The notes: generated by a model from the sequence alone, not told the origin. A stretch of 51,882 bases of DNA from an uncultured Thiodictyon sp. (GCF_903946935.1 NZ_CAJAXH010000229.1:1-51882); one strand, 5' to 3'. Counted from the first letter of the stretch, positions 16,807 to 27,001 are shown. Program-made: numbers and translations.

Positions 16807-19800
16807 GTGGACCCACGGCTCAACGATTTTCTGTCTCGCGCCCTCCTGCTCGACCTGGAGACTGGCCCCAATGGGGAAATCCACAAGATCGCGGCGGTGC
16901 GCGGCGAGGCCAGCTTTCGACGCCAAGGTCGGTTCGATGGCCCGACGGCGCTCGCGGAGTTGGACCGGTTTGCCGCCGATGCGCAGTTCCTCCTCGGCCA
17001 CAATCTGCTCGGTCACGACCTGCATTGCCTGCGTGCCCGCCAACCGGCCCTGGCCCTGCTCAAGCGCCGGGTGGTCGATACCCTGTTCCTGTCGCCATTG
17101 GCCTTCCCGGAGAATCCGTATCACCGCCTGGTGAAGGACTACAAGCTGGTGCGTGACGGAGTCGCCGATCCACTGGCGGACTGCCGCCTGGCCGAGCAGG
17201 TGTTCCGCGAGCAGTGGGCCGAGTTCGCCCGCCGCGCCCTGGCCGGCGAGGCGGGGTGGCTCGCGATCTACCGTTTCTGTTTCCGCGGGGCGACCGGGCT
17301 GGAATCCGCGGCCACCGGTGGCTCCGGGGTCGCGCTGGTCTTCGCCACGCTCGGGATCGACCTGCCCGATGTGCCCGGGGTCCTGGACCTGTTGCGCCGC
17401 TGTTGGGATGGACGCGTCTGCCACACCGCGGCCCAGCCGCAGGCCCTGCGCCACCTCACCGACCCGCGTCTGCGCCCGGCCCTCGCCTATGCGACTGCCT
17501 GGCTCCAGGTGGCGGGTGCCCGCTCGGTGCTGCCCCCCTGGGTCAGGCACCGCTTCCCCGAGACGGCGGTCCTGCTGCATGCCCTGCGCGATCTGCCCTG
17601 CGCCGCGCCGGATTGTCTGTGGTGTCGCACCACCCATGACCCACAGGGCCAGCTCAAGCGCTGGTTTGGCCTCACTGCGTTTCGTCCCGAACCCAAGGAC
17701 GCCGACGGCGGCAGCCTCCAGGGGGCCATCGTCGCCCATGGCATGGCGCAGGGCAGTGCGCTCGCCATCATGCCCACCGGCGGCGGCAAGTCGTTGTGCT
17801 TTCAGTTGCCGGCCCTGGTGCGCTATCTGCGCCGCGGTAGCCTCACCATCGTCATCTCGCCGCTCCAGGCGTTGATGAAGGACCAGGTGGACAACCTGGT
17901 GCGCAAGACCGGTAGCATCCATGCGGCGGCGCTCTATGGTCTGCTGACCGGCCCGGAGCGCGGGGCGGTGCTGGAGCGGGTGCGGCTGGGCGAGATCGCC
18001 ATCCTGTATTGCTCACCGGAGCAGTTGCGCAATGTCTCGTTCCGGCGGGTGTTGGAGTCCCGCGAGCTGGGTTGCTGGGTCTTCGACGAGGCGCATTGTC
18101 TGTCCAAGTGGGGCCACGATTTCCGGCCCGATTATCTCTATGCCGCCCGCTTCATCCAGGAGTTGGCCGGGCGGCAGGGGGTACCGGTGCCGCCCATCGC
18201 CTGCTTCACCGCCACCGCCAAGACCGACGTGATCGCCGAGGTCCTGGCCCACTTCCGCGCCGGGTTGGGGCTGGAACTGCGACTCTTTCAGGGTGGGGTC
18301 GGGCGGGACAATCTGCGTTTCGAGGTCCAACTGACCCGTCGACAGGAAAAGGAGTCGCGACTGCATGCCGTGTTGGCCGAGGAATTGGGTGAGCCGAGCG
18401 CCGCCCCCGACCGGACGGGGCAGGGCGCGGCGGTGGTCTATGGATCGACCCGCAAGCGGGTGGAGGAGGTGGCCGCCTTTCTGCTCCGCCAGGGCTGGGC
18501 GGCGGCCCCCTTCCACGCTGGGCTCCCGGCACCCGAGAAGCGGCGCATACAGGACGCCTTCATCGCCGGCGAACTCCAGGTGGTCTGTGCCACCAACGCC
18601 TTCGGCATGGGGGTGGACAAGGAGGACGTGCGCCTGGTGGTGCATGTCGACATCCCCGGGTCGCTGGAGAATTATGTCCAGGAGGCCGGGCGCGCCGGGC
18701 GCGATCGGGCGCCCGCCCGCTGCTGCCTGCTCTATGACGAACAGGACGTGGAGGACCAGTTCCACCTGGCGGCCGGCTCGCAACTCTCCCGCGCGGACAT
18801 CGCGGAGATCCTGCGCGGCCTGCGGCGGGCGCGGCGCGACCAGGACGATTGCGTGGTCCTCACCGCCGGGGAGTTGCTGCGCGACGATGCGTTGCGCCTG
18901 GGCTTCGACACGGATGGCCGGGACGCCGACACCCGGGTGCGCACCGCCATCGCCTGGCTGGAACGGGCCGGGTTCGTGGAGCGTAACGAGAACCGGACCC
19001 GCGTCTTCCAGGGGCGCCCATTGGTCGCCAACCTGGATGAGGCGGCGCGGCGCATCGCGGGTCTGGGCCTTTCAGAGCAGCAGGCAAGCCGCTGGCTCGC
19101 GGTCTTGGCGGAACTGTTCAACTGCGACCCGAACGAGGGTCTGACCGCCGATCAACTGGCCCAACTGCCGGCGTTGCGCCCGTCCCCCGCTGCGGGCGCG
19201 ACCCCCGCTTGGGACCGGGGCGAGACCGCCGGGCAGCGGGTCTTACGCACCCTCCACGACATGGCCCAGGCGGGTCTGCTGGCGGAGGGGCCGCAGCAGA
19301 GCGCCTTCATCCGGCACAAGGTGGTCAATCCGTCCACCGCGCTGCTGGCCCAGGTCTGTGCGGTGGAGCGCGCGATGCTCGCCGCCCTGCGGGAGGAGGC
19401 CCCGGACGCGGACGACCGGGCCTGGCACCCGCTGTCGATCCGGCGGCTCAACCAGCGTCTGCTCGACCGGGGGGTGGACAGCAACCCGGAGGTCTTGCGT
19501 GACCTGCTGGGCAGCCTGGCGCGGGATGGGCAGGGACTCGCCGGGAACCAGGGGAGCCTGGCGTTCCGCCAGCGCGAACGCGACCACTACCTGGTGCGGC
19601 TGCAGCGCGACTGGTCGGCCTTGGAAAAGACCGCCCGCCGCCGCGAGGACATTGCCGCCGTGGTGCTCGCTGCCCTGATCGCCAAAATTCCGCCGCAGGC
19701 CCCGGCGAGCGCCGACACCCTGGTCGGTTTCGGGCTCGACGAGCTGACGGCGGCCCTGCGGGCCGATCTCACCCTGGCCGGCAACCTGCCCGACCCACTG

Positions 19801-22047
19801 GCCGCGGTGGAGCGGGGGCTGCTGTTCCTGCATGAGCACCGCGCCATCGTCCTGCAAGGCGGGGTGGGGGTATTCCGGCAGGCCATGACCATCCGCGTCC
19901 TGCCGCAGGCGAAGGGCAAGCGCTACACCAAGGGTCATTATGCCCCGCTCGCCGAGCACTATGGGGAGCGGGTCTTCCAAATCCATGTGATGGAAGCCTA
20001 TGCGCGCCTGGGGTTGGAGCGGATCGCCCAGGCGGTCGGCCTGGTCGGGGCCTATTTCACCCTGGGGCGTAGCGCCTTCGTCCGTCGCTATTTCGCTGAT
20101 CGACAGGAGGTCGTGGCGCGGGCGACCACGACGGAGTCGTTCCGGCGCATCGTCGATGCCCTGGACAATCCGGAGCAGATCGCCATCGTGGCGGCGGAGC
20201 CGGAGACCAACCGCCTGGTGCTCGCCGGCCCCGGCTCGGGCAAGACGCGGGTCATCGTCCACCGTTGCGCCTATCTGTTGCGGGTGCTGCGGGTGGACCC
20301 GCGCGCCATCCTGATCCTTTGCTACAACCGCAGCGCCGCACTGGAGCTGCGCCGCCGCCTGGTGGCGCTGGTGGGGGACGACGCCCGCGGGGTCACCATC
20401 CAGACTTACCACGGGTTCGCGATGCGGCTGACCGGCAGTTCATTTGCCGAGTGTACACAGCGGGGCGGAGCGGCCGATTTCGACGGGCTCATCCAGGCCG
20501 CCCTGGACCTGTTGGAGGGGCGGGTCGAACTGCCCGGCCTTACGCCGGACGCCTTGCGCGACCGGCTGCTGGCGGGCTATCGGCACATCCTGGTGGACGA
20601 GTATCAGGACATCGACCCGGAGCAATATCGCCTGGTCGCCGCGGTGGCCGGGCGCGCCTTGGCCGAGGACGAGGGGCGTTTGACCTTGCTCGCGGTCGGC
20701 GATGACGACCAGAACATCTACGCCTTCCGCGGCGCCAGCGTCGAGTTCATCCGCCGCTTCAAGGAGGACTATCAGGCCGAAGTCCATTACCTGGTCGAGA
20801 ACTACCGCTCGAGCGGCCACATCATCGCCGCCGCCAATGCACTGATCGGCCACAACCGCGAGCGCATGAAGACCGGCCAACCCATCCGCATCGATCGGCG
20901 CCGGCGGCGCGAACCACCCGGCGGGCGGTGGGAGGCCCTGGACGGTCACGGACGCGGTCGGGTGGAGGTGCTGGCGGTGCCCGATCCCGGCCGCCAGGCC
21001 GCCGCGCTGGTAGACTGGATGCAGCGTCGGCGCGCCCTGGGCGGTGGGGACTGGTCGGACTTCGCCGTGCTGGCCTACCGCCACGAGACCCTGCATCCGA
21101 TCCGTGCATTGTGCGAGTCCGCGGGCATCCCGGTCGCTTGGCGCGACGAGCTGCCCCCGTTGCATCGGGTGCGCGAGATTGCCGTCTTCTTGGACGCCAT
21201 CGCCGCTCTGGGTCATGGACCCTGCACGGTCGCGGCCCTGACGGCATTCCTGCCCGCCGCCGTCTCGCCCTGGCGTCGGGCGCTCACCGAGCTGATCGAG
21301 GACTGGCAGGGGGAGGCGGGGGAGGTCGAGGTCCCGGCCTCGCGGGTGCTGGAGTTCTGCTACGAGACCCTGGGCGAACAGCGGCGTGACCGCCACTTGA
21401 GCGAGGGCGTGTTGCTCTCCACCCTGCACGGGGCCAAGGGTCTGGAGTTCCCCCATGTGCTGATTGCCGATGGACCGGGCGGTGGGGCGGACAGTGCCGC
21501 GCAGCAGGGGGCGCGGCGGCTCTACTATGTCGGTATGACCAGGGCACGCGAGACCCTGGCGCTGGGCCGGTTGCCGGGCGGCAACAATCCCTCACCGGCC
21601 TGGTTCGACGGGGACTGGCTCCTGCGCACCCGCAGCGCGATCGAGGCCCCGCCCGCCGCCATCGTCCAGCGTCGCTATACGCTGCTCGGGCCCACCGACA
21701 TCGACCTGGGCTATGCCGGCCGGCAGCCCCCCAAGGACCCCATTCACGCGCGGCAGAACGCGCTGCGCACCGGGGACACGCTGTACCTGCGCCCGCACGG
21801 TGACACGCTCTTGCTCTGCGACGCCCAGGGCGGTGCGGTCGGTCGGCTCTCGCGGCGTGCCGCCGACGCCTGGCGCCCCCGGCTGGCTGCGGTCGAGACC
21901 CTGCGGGTGGTCGCTTGGCTGCGGCGCCGCCGCGAGGATGGGGAGGGCGACTATCGCGACCGCTGCCGATCCGAGACCTGGGAGTACCCCTTGGTTGAGC
22001 TGGTGTGGCGTCTCCCGGGGGTGGCATCCACGGGGTCGGATGAGTAG
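16807..22047 (+). CDS. Three-part protein: exonuclease-like + RecQ + UvrD-type helicase
   Basis: This is a single 1746-residue frame starting at GTG 16807. Residues about 10-150 form a DEDD exonuclease-like domain (ALLLDLETG, GHNLLGHDLHCLR, DPLADCRLAEQVF). A CxxC pair (PDCLWC, about 270) follows. Residues about 300-640 are RecQ: IMPTGGGKSLCFQLP, FDEAHCLSKWGHDFRPDY, CFTATAK, FGMGVDKEDVRLVVH and YVQEAGRAGRD. Residues about 1100-1600 are UvrD/PcrA-like: AGPGSGKTRVIVHR, LVDEYQDIDPEQYR, VGDDDQNIYAFRG, ENYRSS, TLHGAKGLEFPHVLI and YVGMTRARETL. Both helicases look complete. RecQ acts 3'-5' in fork repair and UvrD strips proteins and intermediates. It stands alone, facing the signalling operon head to head. 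Confidence 0.93.
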   Translation: MDPRLNDFLSRALLLDLETGPNGEIHKIAAVRGEASFRRQGRFDGPTALAELDRFAADAQFLLGHNLLGHDLHCLRARQPALALLKRRVVDTLFLSPLAFPENPYHRLVKDYKLVRDGVADPLADCRLAEQVFREQWAEFARRALAGEAGWLAIYRFCFRGATGLESAATGGSGVALVFATLGIDLPDVPGVLDLLRRCWDGRVCHTAAQPQALRHLTDPRLRPALAYATAWLQVAGARSVLPPWVRHRFPETAVLLHALRDLPCAAPDCLWCRTTHDPQGQLKRWFGLTAFRPEPKDADGGSLQGAIVAHGMAQGSALAIMPTGGGKSLCFQLPALVRYLRRGSLTIVISPLQALMKDQVDNLVRKTGSIHAAALYGLLTGPERGAVLERVRLGEIAILYCSPEQLRNVSFRRVLESRELGCWVFDEAHCLSKWGHDFRPDYLYAARFIQELAGRQGVPVPPIACFTATAKTDVIAEVLAHFRAGLGLELRLFQGGVGRDNLRFEVQLTRRQEKESRLHAVLAEELGEPSAAPDRTGQGAAVVYGSTRKRVEEVAAFLLRQGWAAAPFHAGLPAPEKRRIQDAFIAGELQVVCATNAFGMGVDKEDVRLVVHVDIPGSLENYVQEAGRAGRDRAPARCCLLYDEQDVEDQFHLAAGSQLSRADIAEILRGLRRARRDQDDCVVLTAGELLRDDALRLGFDTDGRDADTRVRTAIAWLERAGFVERNENRTRVFQGRPLVANLDEAARRIAGLGLSEQQASRWLAVLAELFNCDPNEGLTADQLAQLPALRPSPAAGATPAWDRGETAGQRVLRTLHDMAQAGLLAEGPQQSAFIRHKVVNPSTALLAQVCAVERAMLAALREEAPDADDRAWHPLSIRRLNQRLLDRGVDSNPEVLRDLLGSLARDGQGLAGNQGSLAFRQRERDHYLVRLQRDWSALEKTARRREDIAAVVLAALIAKIPPQAPASADTLVGFGLDELTAALRADLTLAGNLPDPLAAVERGLLFLHEHRAIVLQGGVGVFRQAMTIRVLPQAKGKRYTKGHYAPLAEHYGERVFQIHVMEAYARLGLERIAQAVGLVGAYFTLGRSAFVRRYFADRQEVVARATTTESFRRIVDALDNPEQIAIVAAEPETNRLVLAGPGSGKTRVIVHRCAYLLRVLRVDPRAILILCYNRSAALELRRRLVALVGDDARGVTIQTYHGFAMRLTGSSFAECTQRGGAADFDGLIQAALDLLEGRVELPGLTPDALRDRLLAGYRHILVDEYQDIDPEQYRLVAAVAGRALAEDEGRLTLLAVGDDDQNIYAFRGASVEFIRRFKEDYQAEVHYLVENYRSSGHIIAAANALIGHNRERMKTGQPIRIDRRRRREPPGGRWEALDGHGRGRVEVLAVPDPGRQAAALVDWMQRRRALGGGDWSDFAVLAYRHETLHPIRALCESAGIPVAWRDELPPLHRVREIAVFLDAIAALGHGPCTVAALTAFLPAAVSPWRRALTELIEDWQGEAGEVEVPASRVLEFCYETLGEQRRDRHLSEGVLLSTLHGAKGLEFPHVLIADGPGGGADSAAQQGARRLYYVGMTRARETLALGRLPGGNNPSPAWFDGDWLLRTRSAIEAPPAAIVQRRYTLLGPTDIDLGYAGRQPPKDPIHARQNALRTGDTLYLRPHGDTLLLCDAQGGAVGRLSRRAADAWRPRLAAVETLRVVAWLRRRREDGEGDYRDRCRSETWEYPLVELVWRLPGVASTGSDE

Positions 22048-22070
22048 GGGGTTGCCCGGTCGATTCAGCC

Positions 22071-22236
22071 TCAACCCGGGAATTGCTCACGCCAAGGCGC
22101 CAAGCTCGCCAAGAAATACAATCGGGTAGAGCCACTATCCAGACCACCTTCCGGGTGACTGGCACACCGCCGACAACGCACTGAAAAACCTTGGCGAGCT
22201 TGGCGCCTTGGCGTGACAACTGCTCTTTCTAGGTTC
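22071..22236. mobile_element. MITE-like palindromic element, family 2, copy 3
   Basis: This is an inverted copy of the 2831-2997 element. Arms gctcacgccaaggcgccaag (22085-22104) and the complementary cttggcgccttggcgtgac (about 22198-22216) enclose an interior that matches copy 1 when reverse-complemented. Outer flanks (ggaattgctcac on the left, gctctttctaggtt on the right) also match. It directly follows the helicase gene. Confidence 0.8.
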
Positions 22237-22277
22237 AGCGGCCTGAGTGGCGTTGATGGGGGAGTGCCGCCACCGCG

Positions 22278-22436
22278 CTACCCCAGCGCCTGCGCGAAGT
22301 CGAAAGCCATGGTCTCGGCCGGCGCCTGGACGTAGGGTCCCTGGATCAGGTCGATCCCGGCGCGATACAGGGGGGCGATGGCCGTGGCTCCCGCGACCCC
22401 GTTGGCGATCGCCAGGGTCTGGTGCCGATGCACACG
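22278..22436 (-). pseudogene. Broken duplicate of an EAL-domain C-terminus
   Basis: Reading the minus strand from 22436 gives about 52 residues ending ...GIDLIQGPYVQAPAETMAFD plus eight residues and a stop. This aligns almost position for position with the C-terminus of the adjacent EAL protein (GIDLIQGPYVQPPTQTMDFD...). A TGA lies immediately upstream of the copy. It is therefore a tandem partial duplication, or the tail of a deleted paralogue. The two copies differ at many codons, so the event is not recent. Confidence 0.8.
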
Positions 22437-22454
22437 TCAATGACTTGCGGCCTA

Positions 22455-24473
22455 CTACCCGACCGCATCCGCGAAGTCGAAGTCCATGGTCTGGGTCGGC
22501 GGCTGGACATAGGGTCCCTGGATCAGGTCGATCCCGGCGCCATACAGGGGGGTGATGGCCTCGGGTCCTTCGACCCCGGTGGCGATCACCAGGGCCTGGT
22601 GCCCGTGTACGCGCCCGACCAACTCCTGGAGCCCCTCGGCCGACAGCTCGCGGATCGGTTCCCGTGCCACTCGGATATAGGCGACCGGCAGCCGCTCAAG
22701 TGCCCGCTCGGTGCGTTCGCCCGCCACGCATCCATTGAGACACAATGGGATGCGCAAGTGCTCCAGTTGCTCGGCGCGGCGGGCGGCCAGGTCGAGGTGG
22801 CACTCGACGTCGGTGAGTTCCCATTGGATGGTTGGCCGGCATTGGATCAGGTCGCGGGCGCTGATGTCGTCGCGCAGCCAGCCGATCCAGGCGTCATCCG
22901 CCGCGCTGGCCATGGCTTGAGGTAGGAACAGGTTGATCGGCCGGCCCGCCGCATGGCGCTCCCGCAGCGCGTCGAGACCGGCGGTGAGCAACTCGCGGTC
23001 GATGTGCGGGGTCCGTCCGGTATGCAGGGCCACCGGCGCGAAGACGCTCGGGCCGAGCAGTTCGCCATGGGGTCCCACCAGGCGCGGGGTGGCCTCGTAG
23101 CGCTCCGCGGCCGCCGCGTGCAGCGGCATCATGGGTTGGAACAGGAGCTCGAACCGGTCGGCCGCGATGGCCTCCAGCACCGGGGCCGGCACCGCGGCCG
23201 CGGCGTCCGGCCACGCGGGCACCGGTACATAGCCGGCCGCGCGCCCCTGATGGACCTGGAGGCTGACGCAGGCGGCCTTGCGCGCCCGCGACACCAGGGT
23301 GACCGACTCCCCGCCCCCGGCCGTGAGGGTACACCAACCGGTCCCGAAGGGTGGCACCTCGGCACCGCCGGCGCCCGCCTGCAGGTCGGCGCGAAGGCGC
23401 TGTGACAGGGCTTCGGCAAGGACCCCGAAGGGGCGCGCGGCGTCGCCTCGCACGAGCATGCAGACGCCGTGCTCGCCCAGCAGTGCCGTTAACCCGTCCG
23501 CCCCCGCGTGTGTACGCACCGCCGTGGCCAGCCGGTGCAGGGCGGCGGCGGGTCCCGGCTGCTCCAGATAGAGCAGTGCCCAGTCGGCGCCCGCCGGGGA
23601 GCGGATCAGGCGGTCGAGCCGCCCGAGCAGGCGCTCGCGCTCGCGCACCTCCGGCGCGACCCCCGGGGCGGCCGCCCGGTGCATGCTGGCGCGCTGGCGC
23701 ACCCGCGCCAGACGCCCGCGCACACAGGCCACCAGTCGTTCCGGTGGCACCGGCTTGGCCAGGAAGTCGTCGCCGCCGATGCGCAGTGCATCCAACTGCC
23801 GCTCCGGGTCCAATTCCACTGACAGGAAGACGATGGGCAGGTCGGCGAAGCGCTCCTGTTCCCGGATCACCTGGGTCAGCTCGGTCCCGCTGATCCCGGG
23901 CATGTGCAGGTCCATGAGCACCAGGTCGGGGGCGAAGTCGTCCATGATGGACAGGACCAGGAGCGGATCGGCCGCCCGCTGCGTGACCATCCCGGCGCGC
24001 TCCAGGACCCGCGCGGCAAACAGGGCGGACACCGGCTGGTCGTCCACCACCAGGATGCGCTCCGGGGTCCCGTCCGCCGGCCCGACCAGGGCCGCCAGGC
24101 GGGCGGCCATGACCGACGGGTCCAAGTCCGCCGCGAGCCAGGCCGCCGCCCCCGCGCGCAGCGCCGCGACCCGTTGCGGGAGATCGCCGGGCAGTCCGAG
24201 ACCGACCAGGGGCAGGTGCGGCCCCGGGTGGGCGCTGCCGGTCGCGCCGAGTCCAGCCAGGGCTTCGGTATTCGGCAAGGCGCGCAGATCGATCAGCGCG
24301 AGTACGGCGTCGGGGGGCTGGACCTGGCGGTGCAGCTCAACGGCGGATTGCACGCGCTCCAGGTCGAGTCCGTAACTGGCGAGCGCGGGGGCGAGTGCGA
24401 CGCTCAGGGCGGCGTCAGTACCGAGGACAAGGACCGTTCCACGCCTGGACCCCGGGGGGTTGTGTGCGTTCAT
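22455..24473 (-). CDS. Two-receiver response regulator with degenerate EAL domain
   Basis: The 672-residue protein has a receiver-like domain at about 13-125 (weak), a canonical receiver at about 137-255 (VVDDQ, Asp near 187 in LVLMDLHMPGISG, and FLAKPVPPE), a GGDEF-position linker with no GGDEF motif, and an EAL-fold domain at about 420-670. The catalytic signature is eroded: FQPM stands for YQPI, the EAL triad reads EAT in YEATPRL, NLFLPQ replaces the usual N-metal site, and the DDFG loop is missing (LCLNGCVAG). It is therefore unlikely to hydrolyse c-di-GMP; it may bind it or another partner, as FimX-type proteins do. The start ATG is at 24471-24473. Confidence 0.88.
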   Translation of the reverse strand: MNAHNPPGSRRGTVLVLGTDAALSVALAPALASYGLDLERVQSAVELHRQVQPPDAVLALIDLRALPNTEALAGLGATGSAHPGPHLPLVGLGLPGDLPQRVAALRAGAAAWLAADLDPSVMAARLAALVGPADGTPERILVVDDQPVSALFAARVLERAGMVTQRAADPLLVLSIMDDFAPDLVLMDLHMPGISGTELTQVIREQERFADLPIVFLSVELDPERQLDALRIGGDDFLAKPVPPERLVACVRGRLARVRQRASMHRAAAPGVAPEVRERERLLGRLDRLIRSPAGADWALLYLEQPGPAAALHRLATAVRTHAGADGLTALLGEHGVCMLVRGDAARPFGVLAEALSQRLRADLQAGAGGAEVPPFGTGWCTLTAGGGESVTLVSRARKAACVSLQVHQGRAAGYVPVPAWPDAAAAVPAPVLEAIAADRFELLFQPMMPLHAAAAERYEATPRLVGPHGELLGPSVFAPVALHTGRTPHIDRELLTAGLDALRERHAAGRPINLFLPQAMASAADDAWIGWLRDDISARDLIQCRPTIQWELTDVECHLDLAARRAEQLEHLRIPLCLNGCVAGERTERALERLPVAYIRVAREPIRELSAEGLQELVGRVHGHQALVIATGVEGPEAITPLYGAGIDLIQGPYVQPPTQTMDFDFADAVG

Positions 24474-24483
24474 CGGTTCCTCC

Positions 24484-24632
24484 GCGAGAAACCCCGTCCT
24501 TCAGGGCGGAGAGGGATAGCGGTCGTCGGCATCGCCGACGGTTCTTGGTCGTCCGTGTCAGGCGGGCTCAGGCTGGTCAACCCAGCTTGCCTTTCAACAA
24601 GCGCAACCCTTTAGGGCGGGGTAGTTGACGGT
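24484..24632. mobile_element. Possible IS200/IS605-type end relic
   Basis: Two short hairpins lie between the EAL gene and the DUF1249 gene: gaaaccccgtccttcagggc at about 24489-24508, and aaccctttagggcggggtag at about 24605-24624. Both resemble the end palindromes of IS200/IS605 elements (cccgccctaaagggcggg style). No tnpA or tnpB remains, and I cannot see target or cleavage sites. It might instead be unrelated hairpins upstream of the regulator. Confidence 0.35.
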
Positions 24633-24756
24633 TGTAGCGATTCGGCAGCCCGCGCCACGGGGAGCCGTAAGGCCCTGGTGGGGCCATACAACCCGTATTC
24701 TAGCAACCGCCCGACGGCACTGGCGGGCGGATGCACTCCGGCGCTGGGCCCCGCGC

Positions 24757-25323
24757 TCAGGTCAGGAGGTCGCTCAACGCGTCGCCTTCCGGCAGCGGCA
24801 CCGGATCGCCGCCAGGGCTGCCAACGGGGCCGAAGCGATGTCCTTGATGGAGACAATAGGCTAGCCATTTGCCGAGGAACAGGTTGACCCGCCACTTGGC
24901 CTCCAGGGCCGGTCGCTGATAGTCCGAGCGCAGCGGCAGGGCGGTCTGGCGCAGGTCGAGGACCTCCACCTGGCGGGCATCGTGATAGATTCGCAGGCGC
25001 GCATCGGGATCGGCCCGCTGTCCGGTGAGGTCGTCGCCAGCCGCTGCCAGCGGGGCCGGTCCCCGTCCGGGCGCGCGTTCCAGCCCGGGGAAAAAGTGGG
25101 TGAGTCTGATCAGGCTGGTGTAGCGCGATTGCTCCTCGATCAGGAGGAAGAGGTCGACCCGGCCCTGGCGGCGCGAGACCAGGCTTTCCCGCTGCTCCTT
25201 GAGGTGCGGCGCGAGACGGCCCAGCAGGACAAAATTCTCCTCGCACAGACGCATCAGGTCGCCCACCGTGGGACGCGCGAAGGCGAGACCCAGGAGGTCG
25301 TGGGGGCCGCGGGGGGGCTGCAT
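24757..25323 (-). CDS. DUF1249 family protein
   Basis: The 188-residue soluble protein matches the DUF1249 (YqiB-like) pattern: LMRLCEENFVLLGRLAPHLK at residues 22-41, then VDLFLLIEEQSRYTSLIRLT, a DARLRIYHDARQVEVLD strand pair and a C-terminal LEAKWRVNLFLGKWLAYCL. The family is widespread in gammaproteobacteria, often near nudF or cpdA; no function is established. ATG at 25321-25323 is chosen. The stretch rich in Pro/Gly/Ala between residues 84 and 100 is a variable loop. Confidence 0.85.
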   Translation of the reverse strand: MQPPRGPHDLLGLAFARPTVGDLMRLCEENFVLLGRLAPHLKEQRESLVSRRQGRVDLFLLIEEQSRYTSLIRLTHFFPGLERAPGRGPAPLAAAGDDLTGQRADPDARLRIYHDARQVEVLDLRQTALPLRSDYQRPALEAKWRVNLFLGKWLAYCLHQGHRFGPVGSPGGDPVPLPEGDALSDLLT

Positions 25324-25435
25324 GTCTAACCCGCGACGGGCCGCACGGGTCGGCGGGGCGACTGCGCGATACGCCGTCGGGCGGGGTGGGCCGGGTTCAT
25401 AGCGGCAGGCACAAGGCTAAACGGTCGCCGTGTGC

Positions 25436-25822
25436 TCAGGCGTTGCCGGAGGCTTGCGAGGCGTCGCGCCGTTCGGCCTCTTGGCGCTTGACCTCGGCCA
25501 TGTCGAGTTCCCTGGCCTTGGTGAGCAGCTCGCGGAATGCCCCCTCGGGCATCGCCCCCGGCTGGGCGTAAATAATTGTTTGGTCGCGAAAAATCATCAG
25601 GGTGGGGATGGAGCGGATGCGAAAATGGGCGGCGATCTCTTGTTCGTCCTCGGTGTTGACCTTGGCGAAGAGGATATCGTCGAAATCGGCGGAGACCTTC
25701 TCGTAGACCGGGGCAAAGGAACGGCACGGACCGCACCAGGGGGCCCAAAAGTCCACAATCACGAAATTATTCTCTTCGATCGCGGCCTCAAAGCCGCTCT
25801 GATTGAGTTCGACCACTGCCAT
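25436..25822 (-). CDS. Thioredoxin-fold protein with CGPC active site
   Basis: The 128-residue protein has the active-site motif WAPWCGPCRSF (Cys30, Cys33), the cis-proline in RSIPTLMIF and the usual central strands. The start is ATG at 25820-25822, five bases after AGGTGA; an upstream GTG at 25831 adds only MTP. It carries an extra charged helix (LTKARELDMAEVKRQEAERR) beyond the normal thioredoxin C-terminus. It is a cytosolic disulfide reductase of thioredoxin type rather than the main trxA, which I cannot confirm. It is a short, apparently monocistronic gene. Confidence 0.9.
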   Translation of the reverse strand: MAVVELNQSGFEAAIEENNFVIVDFWAPWCGPCRSFAPVYEKVSADFDDILFAKVNTEDEQEIAAHFRIRSIPTLMIFRDQTIIYAQPGAMPEGAFRELLTKARELDMAEVKRQEAERRDASQASGNA

Positions 25823-25935
25823 TGGAGTCACCTAGTTAAAACGGTTTATTAGCGAATAGTAACAGAATCCCCCCGGGACCGCCGCGCCCCAGGACAATCA
25901 GGCAGGGATTCAAAGTCTTATGAAAAACCAGGTGA

Positions 25936-25961
25936 ATAAAAAACCGGGCTTGCGCCCGGTC
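25936..25961 (-). terminator. Rho-independent terminator for adk
   Basis: Reading the minus strand, accgggcgcaagcccggt forms a 7-bp GC-rich stem with a short loop and is followed directly by a run of six or more T. It sits 25 bp downstream of the adk stop. Confidence 0.85.
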
Positions 25962-25985
25962 TGCACAGCGCTGGCGCCTGCTGGC

Positions 25986-26762
<777 letters not shown>

Positions 26763-26809
26763 TCAAATATCAGAGTGCCTGGCACGGCGTTAGGCGGTAC
26801 TCTACGGCG

Positions 26810-27001
26810 ATGAGCATTCAGAAACAGCCACTAGACGAGGCCCCGCCGGACGTCGGCGCGGCCGTCAACCCTGCCGCGCTGGCGGTCTCTCCCCAGCGCA
26901 TCGACAAGTCAAGAGAGATCGGGTGTGTGTTCGCGGGGCTGGTGGTGCGGGTCGCGGAGCGATCCCCGGATGACTATGCCGCGTTTCTGGAGGATCTGTG
27001 A
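26810..27001 (+). CDS. Small partner protein of a nucleotidyltransferase
   Basis: The 63-residue protein starts MSIQKQPLDEAPPDVGAAV and ends in YAAFLEDL. It is acidic and has no HTH or membrane segment I recognise. Its stop overlaps the start of the nucleotidyltransferase (GTGA), so the pair is coupled. Position and size suggest an antitoxin or specificity partner, but this is inference; the sequence itself is unfamiliar. ATG at 26810-26812 is the first good start after the hairpin. Confidence 0.6.
   Translation: MSIQKQPLDEAPPDVGAAVNPAALAVSPQRIDKSREIGCVFAGLVVRVAERSPDDYAAFLEDL

Noticed and set aside
19243..20412. 389-residue antisense frame in the helicase gene
   Set aside because: The opposite strand encodes a continuous helicase with intact motifs; this frame has no recognisable domain.
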